From NCBI RefSeq assembly GCF_002878395.1, contig NW_025857693.1, positions 163,509-227,508 of the forward strand: 64,000 bases of DNA, in the 5' to 3' direction. Origin of the DNA: Capsicum annuum (lineage: Eukaryota > Streptophyta > Magnoliopsida > Solanales > Solanaceae). Under the pieces are notes generated by a model that was not told where the DNA came from, searched no databases, and worked only from the letters and a program-made list of their open reading frames with translations. Shown piece after piece: positions 56,369-64,000 of the stretch. How positions within the stretch are numbered: the first letter of the stretch is position 1; each line of letters starts with the position of its first letter. The position numbers and the translations under genes are program-made.

Positions 56369-56536
56369 TTCGTCCATTTCTCTTTCTCTTTTTAAACAAC
56401 AATTATTTTTGTTCAACTTGTTTTTTTTTTCGCAGTTACTTTTTTAAAATTTTCTACTTGTTTTACCTGAATATTTTAATTCAAGAAAGTGAGCAACTCA
56501 ATATTTTTCTCCTAACTCATCATATTTCTAATATTA

Positions 56537-56801
56537 CACTCCCTCCGTTTCATTTTAGTTGATCTTCTTTCTAAAAATATTTGTTTCAATTTAGTTGTCC
56601 CTTTGATGAGATCAAGAGGATGTTAATATGTTATTTCAATAATACCTTTATTATTAAATGACTAAATAAATTGTATAACTCAAATTTATATTTTCAAAGT
56701 ATAATTAATAAGGCTAATTTGGTAAAATACATCCCTAATAAATATTTTTCTTAACGGTGTGCCAAATCCATAGGGACCAACTAATTTGAAACGGAGGGAG
56801 T
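56537..56801. mobile_element. Stowaway-like MITE (CTCCCTCCGTTTCA ends)
   Basis: ACTCCCTCCGTTTCA at 56538 pairs perfectly with TGAAACGGAGGGAGT at 56787. The flanks read TATTA on both sides (56532-56536 and 56801-56805), which contains the TA target expected for this class. About 265 bp, AT-rich interior. Confidence 0.8.
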
Positions 56802-57102
56802 ATTATTTTATTTTTGTCTTATATTTACTCCATCATTTTGTCTTATATTTTCATGGGTCATATTTAAGAATACAAGATTAAAGGATATTTTGATAAATTT
56901 AACATAACTTTAATTTACGATTACAAGATTTAAATGTCTTCTTTATTTTTTTAAAACTTCATACCAAGTCAAAATAGGTCACTCCTTTTTTAAATAGAGG
57001 AAAAATATTTTATTTACTGTTTTTTAAGGGATGTGTCAAGTCAAACATAGACAAGGAAAGTGAAAGAGGAAATATTACTTGTTCACATTACTAAAAATAT
57101 AC

Positions 57103-57180
57103 AACAACATACCTAGTGAATTTCCATCTAATGGGATCTGAGGGGGTAAAATGTACGCAAACCATACCACAACGTTCAAA
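57103..57180 (-). mobile_element. SINE 3'-end fragment (Au/Solanaceae type)
   Basis: ACAACAACATACCTAGTGAA, TGGGATCTGAGGGGGTAAAA and TGTACGCAAACCATACCAC together form a diverged reverse-orientation copy of the conserved 3' part of a widespread plant SINE, which ends in TTG repeats. Only this part is present. Confidence 0.5.
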
Positions 57181-57807
57181 GAGGTCACTAAAAATATATG
57201 TTCCAAATTATGTGTCAATTTACAAAGTTAAGATATAATTAATTAAAAAAATCATTTTGTCATATTATTAATTCCTTTTTAAAACTATAGATGTCGTAAA
57301 GTTTCAAAAGTTTCTCTATTATTTTAATAATAGAGTGTTTTTAAAAAAGAGTGAAAATAGTAAATTAATAAAATATTTTCCTTATTTATGATTTTTTAAA
57401 GAGCATAAAAAAAAAAAAAAGAATAAAATTAAACTGCACTTATCCATTTCGAAAAAATTTCATAGATTAAAATACTTAAATCTATCAAATACTCTCCAAC
57501 ATTAAAATATAAAGAAAAAATATTATCGATTAATACCTTTTTCATCCGCAATATTATTAAATAAAATAAATATTTCTTTTAAAGAAATAAAATTAGTGAA
57601 AACAATAATTTTTAATTATGTAAATAACTAAAATTTAATTTTATAAAGTAATATTAAAATATAAAATTAGGATTAATTAGATGAGAAAAATTGAATTCTA
57701 CACTGTGCATGAATAAAGTATAAGGGGGGGAGAAGTAAAATGCGAAACAACTGACAAAGAAAAAGATGAAAAAACTTGAATGAATGTGAAAAATTTAGAA
57801 AAGGTGA
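57181..57807. other. AT-rich spacer
   Basis: Low-complexity A/T sequence with no gene or paired repeat seen. Confidence 0.4.
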
Positions 57808-59710
57808 GAGGAGATTTTTTTGTCCACTTTTCTAACAATGGGATCCATCAACACATGTGGCAAAATATATATGAAACCTATTACAACTCTTGTCTGTCAC
57901 ATCATATTTGATCCTCATGCATAGTAAAAATTTTCTAAAATATGAAGAACGATATTCTCACTCTATTTCTATCCTTTTTCTTTTTTTTTTTTTATTTAAT
58001 CCTCATCTAACTTTTTTAGATAATTTTTATCTGAATTTTTTTCATCCATTTTGTTTATATCATGCACATAGATTTTCTTTATTCGATAATATAGATTTTC
58101 TTCACTTTATAATTGGTACGTATATTTTATTTTTTAATTTTTTATTATATCAAGATGGAAGAAAAAAAATGAAAGGAAATTACAAAATGAGAAATCAAAT
58201 TCTCACCGATATAATAAAAATTTAAGTTGCCAACTAATTTACATTAAATTTCTCATTTGATGTATATCAAATCATGATTATTAATTTTTTATATTAATTG
58301 CAACACAAACTCAAAAGCTTTATTTTTTTATTAGCTTAGAGAAAACACAAGAAAATGGCAATTGCAATTTTTCAAGAAAAGTTGCACCTCTTATATAGAA
58401 GAAATTTTGAGTAAGTCTGTTTCACAAATTTAATGTAATATTTTATTTTTTATTATTAAATTAATATATTGTGACATTTTTTATATTATATTATTTTTAT
58501 TATGAGATATGTAGTGATGAGGCTTAGTTGCATCTTTATAGGACTCTGAGAATGCCAAGTGTATTCCCTTTAGTTAGTGATTTTGAATCATTACCTTTAC
58601 CTAAAGAGTCATAGAAATAAATTTAACTCTTTATATTGGTTATCTTTTGGTAAACAACATTTGTTTATTGATATATATTGGTAATCTAAAATATGCTATT
58701 GAATTAATTGAAGATAAAATGTCCTGAAATAAATATCACAAAAAGTAAAATCAAAATTTATGAATAATTGAGGGGCCAAAACATTCTTCTTTCTAATATT
58801 TACAGTATATTAAAATCTTTACACCATCACTATATATTTAACTTAAGTTCAAACAGATTCAGTACTCCTCGGTTTCAAAACCCTCAGTATATATCAAAAT
58901 ATTTATTATAATTTTTTTTAAGTCAAATAATATAATCTTTGAATAGTATTTTAAGATATATTTTTTTATCATATTAATATGAGAAAGATTGTAATTTATT
59001 GTACTTTACGTTTAATTTTTAAATATCTAAGTTTTAATTCTATAATATTGAATTAATCTAATCTAAATTGGATGAGTTCTCTCACTCACACACAAAGCTT
59101 TCATTTTGCCATGTGTACAAATAGAGAAAAGCACCTAAATTTTCATCCAATAATCGGAGAGGAAGAACAATAATAAATGTATTAATAAGAATTTTATTGT
59201 AGTGTACTTCAAATCAAACTAAAAAATTAAGAAAATCAAACAGTTTAATTTTATTATCTGAATATAACTCATTAATACAAAAATTGACAATCTTAGTTTG
59301 ATAAGTTAAAAAATTGATCAATCAAGACTTATATACACATCAAATGAGAAATTTAGCGTAAATTGATTGGAAACTTAAATTTTTATCATGTTGGTGAGAA
59401 TTTAATTTTTTATTTTGTAATTTTCTTTTATCTTCTCTTCTCCCATATTAATATAATAAAAAAATTTAAAATAAAATGTATGTTCCAATTATTAAATGAA
59501 AGAAGATCTATACGCATGATATAAACAAAATGGATGAAAGAAATTTAAGTAAAATTTATCTAAAAAATTAGACGACAAAAGAATTAAATAAAAAAAAGGG
59601 TTGAAATGGAGAAAAATCGATTGATGAGTAAAAGGAGGGGAGAGAGAAATAAAGGGTTAGAGTGGTTAACATAGGTGGGATCCGCATATTTTTTGATTAA
59701 AAAATAATCC
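57808..59710. mobile_element. Element with very long inverted repeats (about 400 bp arms)
   Basis: The left arm (about 57830-58275) is the diverged reverse complement of the right arm (about 59325-59700). Paired blocks include 'catccattttgtttatatcatgc' (58045) with its complement at 59510, 'ataataaaaatttaag' (58210), and 'aaatttctcatttgatgt' (58247) with 'acatcaaatgagaaattt' (59337). Both arms include a GGATCC-like word near the outside. About 1.05 kb of non-coding AT-rich sequence separates the arms. I could not define exact ends or a target duplication. It could be a non-autonomous Mutator-like or Foldback element. A 111-codon frame in the left arm is low complexity. Confidence 0.65.
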
Positions 59711-59734
59711 CTCCTACAAGCCACACGACTTTAG

Positions 59735-60580
59735 TTATCACAATAGTTAACTTCTAATTGAGAAATATTGATTTAATCTATGTTAGGTTTGAATTGTGTC
59801 TCAATTTATCGCGGCTATATTCAACATAATTAGTTAACTTCTAATTGGGATACACTGATTCAATATATGTTAGGATCGAATCAAGTATTAATTTGTCACG
59901 ATTATAGTCAACGCAAATAGTTGACTTCTAACTGATGAATGTAGATTCAATCTATATTATGATTAAATTGAATCTCAATTTATCATGACTATAGTTAACA
60001 TAAATGTTTGACTTCTCTTTGTAAATTATTGATAAAATGTATATTACAATTAAATTAATTCTCAATTTTTCACCACTATAATCAACATTAATGTTTGACT
60101 TCTAATTAAAAAATATTGATTCAATCTATGTTAGGACTAAATTGAGTGTCAATTTATCACGACTACAATCAACATAAAAAAAATATTAGTCCAATCTATG
60201 TTAGGATTGAATTGTGTCTCAATATGTCTTGATCGACTATAGCCAACATAAATGGTTGGCTTTTAACTGGGGAATTTGATTGAATCTATTTAAAAATTAA
60301 ATTGAATTTCAAACTTTCATGATTATAATCAACATAAATGGTTAACTTCTAATTGAAAAATGTTGATTCAATCTCCATTAGGATTGAATCGAGTCTCAAT
60401 TTATCACAACTATAGCCAAAATAAATGATTGACTTCTAAATGAGGAATATTGATTCAATCAGCGTTAGGATTGAATCATATGTCAATTTGTCACTATAGT
60501 CAACATAAATGGTTGATTTGTACTTGAAAAATATTGATTCAATATATATTAGGATTAAATCGAGTCTCAATTTGTGAATT
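59735..60580. repeat. 87-bp minisatellite, about ten units
   Basis: Units with the core 'gttgacttctaattgaaaaatattgattcaatctatgttagg', then 'attgaatcgagtctcaattt' and 'atcacgactatagtcaacataaat', recur. Core starts lie near 59751, 59838, 59925, 60012, 60099, 60180, 60260, 60346, 60433 and 60519. The first five are exactly 87 bp apart; the middle ones are shortened to about 80 bp. The array starts within 30 bp of the right end of the long-inverted-repeat element. Confidence 0.85.
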
Positions 60581-60589
60581 TCATGACTC

Positions 60590-61060
60590 CCCAACACAAT
60601 TGTTGTCTTTTAGTAATGTAATTTTACTTCTAAATTTATTTTTAATGAGATAGAGCAACAACAAAAACAACAGCAGCAACAACAATAACAACAACAATTG
60701 ATTTGAGAATTTTTTAAGTTCAATTTTGATCATCTGTTTAAATATTTAAGCGAAATAATATGAAAAAATACTTTAAAATTTTAGTGAACACGATTGTTGA
60801 CTTCTAATTACTCAACTCCACTCTTATGTTTATTTTAAAGATTTATTTTCATGAGATGAAATGAAAAATAAATTTAAAAGATATTAACTTTGATTTCTTT
60901 TTGAGTTAAATTTTGATCAATTATCAATATATTTTTTAGCGAAAATATATAGAAATAGTTTAAATTTTTAGTCAACACAATTATTAACTTTTAATAACTT
61001 AATTCACTCCTATGTATATTTTTAAGGTGAAAAACTTTAAGAAAATAGCTTAACTTTCAG
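60590..61060. repeat. Tandem repeat of about 190 bp, two and a half units
   Basis: 'Cacaattgttg' (60594), 'cacgattgttgacttc' (60788) and 'cacaattattaac' (60975) mark starts of diverged units, each with 'atgagat' and 'gttaaattttgatca' blocks. A related copy lies at about 61915-62090. The unit start shares 'gttgacttctaatt' with the 87-bp array, so the two arrays may be related. An ACAACA-rich simple repeat is at 60655-60702. Confidence 0.6.
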
Positions 61061-61174
61061 TAAATTGGGGGCCACAATCTAACTTCAAAATTATCATATG
61101 TAGCCAATGTATTAACTGTATGCAACCGACTTTATTCGATATAAGGTATAAATACAATGAGAGCAATTACATTC

Positions 61175-61640
61175 AATCTTTTCCACCTTTTTTCTTTTCT
61201 ATTTTTGTTTTCGTTTTTTCACTCTCTTCTATCTCTAACTTCTTCCTCTTTCTTTTTTTCTTTTCAAATTTGTAGGTACTTTTAGCTTTTTTTTTCTTCG
61301 TATTTTCCCTTCTTTTTTTAAATTTTTTGTTTTTGGTACTTTTTCCTCAATTTTTTTCTTGTGTGTTGCTTCCAAGCTCAAACCATTTGAAACGGAATTG
61401 CTACTTTTTTCTTGTTATTGATAGAGTGGTATTCTCCGCCCCTGTCGTTTCCCTTCTTTTGTTTTTTTTTTCTTTTTCCTATTTTCGTTTTATTTTTTAC
61501 ACCTTTTTTTATCTCTTCTATCTCTAACTTCTATTTCTTTTCTTTTTTTTTTTTTTGAATTTTTTCCTTTCTTTTTTATTTTTTGAATATTTTTTTCTTT
61601 CTTCTTGTTTTTTATTCTATTTTATATATTTTTTTGTATT
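61175..61640. repeat. Polypyrimidine tract
   Basis: About 465 bp of nearly pure T and C on the plus strand, with a near-duplicate block around 'cttctatctctaacttct' at 61225 and 61515. The 66-codon frame 61327-61527 is a product of this composition. Confidence 0.75.
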
Positions 61641-62254
61641 TTTGAAAAATATAACTACGTCAAGCATAAATCATGAATGATAACGAAAATAATGCAATCA
61701 CATATTGTATTTGTATTCGCACCATTACTTTTTTTTGTATTCATTGATACAATTCTATTTATATTTCTATTTTATAGTTCGGACTTGTATGGATGTACGT
61801 AATTAGAAAAAGAGACAATGAATTGTAACTCCTTTCACTTCCTCTTCTGGAGGGATAGTTTGAATTGTAATTAATTAAAACTTACGCTAAATAAGATAAT
61901 TAAGAGTTTATGTTTTTTCAGCCATGTAGTTTTTTCCTTTTAATAATTATCTTTTCTAAGATGAAGTGAAAAATGAAGTAAAAAAATTGGATTGAAATTT
62001 TTTTTCGGGTTCGATTTTTACTAACTAATTAATTTTTTTAGATGAAATAATTGTGAAAATACTTTATAGTTTTAGTGAAACAATATAAAATGCTTCAAAA
62101 AATTAAAATATAATTTAACTATAAATTTATATTTTATGGCAGTTGCCTAGTCTCGAACTCCAAACCCAATGATTATATTTTAGCTTATTTAATCGATATT
62201 TCTTGTTTGCTTAAAGAATATAAGAATAAACAAGGTTAGAAAGAAGTTAATACT
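61641..62254. other. AT-rich spacer with one further repeat copy
   Basis: Contains a diverged copy (61915-62090) of the 190-bp unit. No gene is seen. Confidence 0.4.
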
Positions 62255-62946
62255 GCTACGATTGATAAATTTAAAAAATATTTTTATCTGCTTCCTCCAA
62301 TTTACTTGATTGGTGCTATAATAAATTCATGTATGAAAATATAATAATATGTCCGAATTTAGTTCTATTATTTATAATACTTTAGAGATAAAGCCGGAAA
62401 AAGAACCTTCTTTGTTTACGGGTATGAGTGATGGGAAGAGTTACATGGAAGCATTATATAACCATTATGCCGATTTACTTGATGAAGCCATACCGACAAC
62501 TATCACTCCTCAAGCTCTTGAGGAGCCATCATCTTCTAAAAGGTAAACACATAGTAGTTATCCTGATTATTTTTTTGATTTAAATGTTTGGAATAGGGTG
62601 CAACCTTCATCACAGAACACATTCTAGGAAAGAATTTAAGTATTATTTTCGACAGCCGATAGAGGATGGTGGAGCAAGGATCAATGCGCTGGATTAGTGG
62701 AAAATTAATGAAAGACAATATCCTGTGCTTTCAAAATTAGCTAGAGATTTATTGAATGTTCCAATGTCAACTATTACATTGGAAAGCGCTTTTAATCAGG
62801 AACGACAACATCTTGGAGACAACCGACTCTTATTGAGAGGCAATGCTTTGAATATTCTAGTTTGCCTTAGAGATCAGATTAGAGCGGAACGAAGAAATCA
62901 ATGGAGGTGGAACCGACAGACGAACAAAATCTTACAGAAATTATGA
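62255..62946 (+). pseudogene. hAT transposase C-terminal remnant
   Basis: Pieces in order: IDKFKKYFYLLPPIYLIGAI (about 62263), a 65-codon frame (62349-62546) with YMEALYNHYADLL, then KEFKYYFRQPIEDGGARINA, LD, stop, WKINERQYPVLSKLARDLLN, VPMSTITLESAFNQERQHLG and ALNILVCLRDQIRAERRN. The last part is the hAT dimerisation domain (Dimer_Tnp_hAT), with a TAG in place of the first W of its WW pair. The catalytic RNase H-like core upstream is missing. It is a dead fragment, but hAT transposases are what would mobilise the two hAT MITEs above. Confidence 0.8.
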
Positions 62947-63369
62947 CTTCAACGGAGAACTCGACACAATCAAGTCCAATACATGATTTTACCCCCATTG
63001 ATTTTGATTTTCCTATGGCAGTTCCCGTTAATATTAACATGCATTAGTTAGAAAAAATGATGCAAAATTTGTATGATTTCTCAATCATGTAACTTATAAG
63101 TTTTTGATCATTTTGCAATCAGTAAAATATAACATTCATTCACTATCAATATTTTTTTTCATTTAAATTGAATGTTTAATTGAATTAAATACTTTTAATA
63201 TATTACTATCAAACTTTACGCTAAGTCATAAACATAACAAACATATATACATATAATAAAAAATAAAAATAATATTAGCAAATATTACTTAGGAAACTAG
63301 TATTAACATATAAAAATACTATATAAGTTAATATTTTAAGTGGTGTATGTAAATTTTTTAATATATGTT
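62947..63369. other. AT-rich spacer
   Basis: Sequence after the transposase remnant without recognised features. Confidence 0.4.
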
Positions 63370-64000
63370 CAAGACTTCAAGTATGTATTAAGTAGTATAC
63401 ATTGTGATCTTGTATGTATATATGTGTGTATATTTTCTAAAGTACTATAACATGTAATGTATATATATGTTTCACTTTCAAGTGGTATTTTAAGTAATAT
63501 ATATTCTACATATATGTGTATATTTTTTCTACAGATTAAAGTAGTATATATGAATACATACATGTGTATATGTTTTCTAAAGTAGTATATATGCAATGTA
63601 TATATGTTGTATGCATATTGTTTCAAGTAGTATCTGTGTATATATTTTCTATAGAATAAAGTACACCCTCTATTCCATTTTATGTGTTACCATTTGATCG
63701 GGCACGGAGTTTAAGAAATAAGGGAAGACTTGATAATATTTACCAAATTGTCCTTTATAAAAAATGTGCTACTATTTTTTTTAATTAAGTGGACCCAATA
63801 AGAGTAAAAATGTAATTGTGTTTTTAAATAGTTACCAAATAAGGAAACATGACATTCTTTTTGGGACGGACTAAAAAGAAAATTATGACACATAAAATGG
63901 GACAGAGGGAGTAGTATATATATAATGTATACATGTGTATATGATTTCTAAAGTAGACAAGTAGTATATATGTAATGTATATATGTTGTATGTATATTGT
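63370..64000. repeat. Degenerate AGTAGTATATATGTAATGTATA tandem repeat, interrupted by a MITE
   Basis: Words such as 'aagtagtatatatg', 'aatgtatatatgttg' and 'tgtatatattttctaaagtag' recur irregularly every 40-70 bp on both sides of the MITE at 63664. The repeat continues past the window end. Confidence 0.6.
63664..63911. mobile_element. Stowaway-like MITE (CTCCCTCTGTCCCATTTTATGTG ends)
   Basis: The left end CACCCTCTATTCCATTTTAT and the reverse of the right end CTCCCTCTGTCCCATTTTAT match with few changes. Flanking TA dinucleotides (63662-63663 and 63912-63913) fit the TA target. 248 bp. The minus frame 63711-63893 is not a gene. Confidence 0.8.

Noticed and set aside
57890..58225. 111-codon frame rich in F, L and S
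   Set aside because: Lies within one arm of the long inverted repeat; low complexity, and not preserved in the other arm.
59735..60580. CRISPR-like regular spacing
   Set aside because: Units are contiguous diverged 87-bp tandem repeats without constant repeats and unique spacers, and the sequence is plant nuclear DNA.
61327..61527. Phenylalanine/leucine-rich frame resembling a membrane protein
   Set aside because: Product of the polypyrimidine tract.
1..64000. tRNA, rRNA or organelle DNA insertions
   Set aside because: No cloverleaf with conserved A and B boxes and no rRNA- or plastid-like block was recognised. The tRNA-like words found are primer-binding sites of retrotransposons.

Overview
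The window is plant nuclear DNA with no intact protein-coding gene. It looks like a eudicot and most probably a nightshade (Solanaceae). That inference rests on several Ty3/Gypsy families with 2-4 kb LTRs carrying TACGAGTCGTA-type motifs, a SIRE-like Copia remnant with GGGACC(W)GGTCCC motifs, Stowaway and hAT MITEs, and fragments of two ordinary plant genes (an alpha-1,4-fucosyltransferase and a DHHC S-acyltransferase). Exact species cannot be read from the sequence.

Region 1 (1 to about 47.8 kb) is a stack of nested, decayed LTR retrotransposons. From the left: a truncated Gypsy LTR (197-582), an inverted Athila/Tat-type LTR piece (583-1510), and a 5'-LTR-plus-gag Gypsy fragment (1511-4300). 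Next comes the 3' end of a SIRE-like Copia element (about 4620-18465). It is split by a nearly complete minus-strand Gypsy element (5669-16848) flanked by GTATC/GTTTC. After it lies an Athila/Tat-type element (about 18470-45815). A plus-strand Gypsy element (about 20310-39930) sits in its gag region, and a second plus-strand Gypsy element (24537-33856, perfect GTTAT target duplication) is nested inside that one. An inverted solo LTR (42637-44560) lies in its 3' region. The order of insertion can be read directly: Athila, then outer Gypsy, then inner Gypsy. All coding regions carry stops, frameshifts or deletions. A degraded unrecognised coding-like stretch follows at about 45.8-47.8 kb.

Region 2 (about 47.8-64 kb) is AT-rich and contains small DNA transposons rather than LTR elements. 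It holds a 1.1-kb Mutator-like element with 9-bp target duplications that carries a captured piece of an alpha-1,4-fucosyltransferase (a Pack-MULE), two hAT-type MITEs with 8-bp duplications, three MITEs with CTCCCTCCGT-like ends, a probable SINE 3' end, a 1.9-kb element with very long inverted repeats, a hAT transposase remnant, and several minisatellites (69, 87 and about 190 bp periods). A broken first exon of a DHHC-type protein S-acyltransferase lies at 53416-53555.

Nothing here works as an operon or pathway. The best candidates for follow-up are the fucosyltransferase Pack-MULE, the S-acyltransferase exon relic, the 87-bp repeat beside the long-inverted-repeat element, and the motifs shared between unrelated LTR families.
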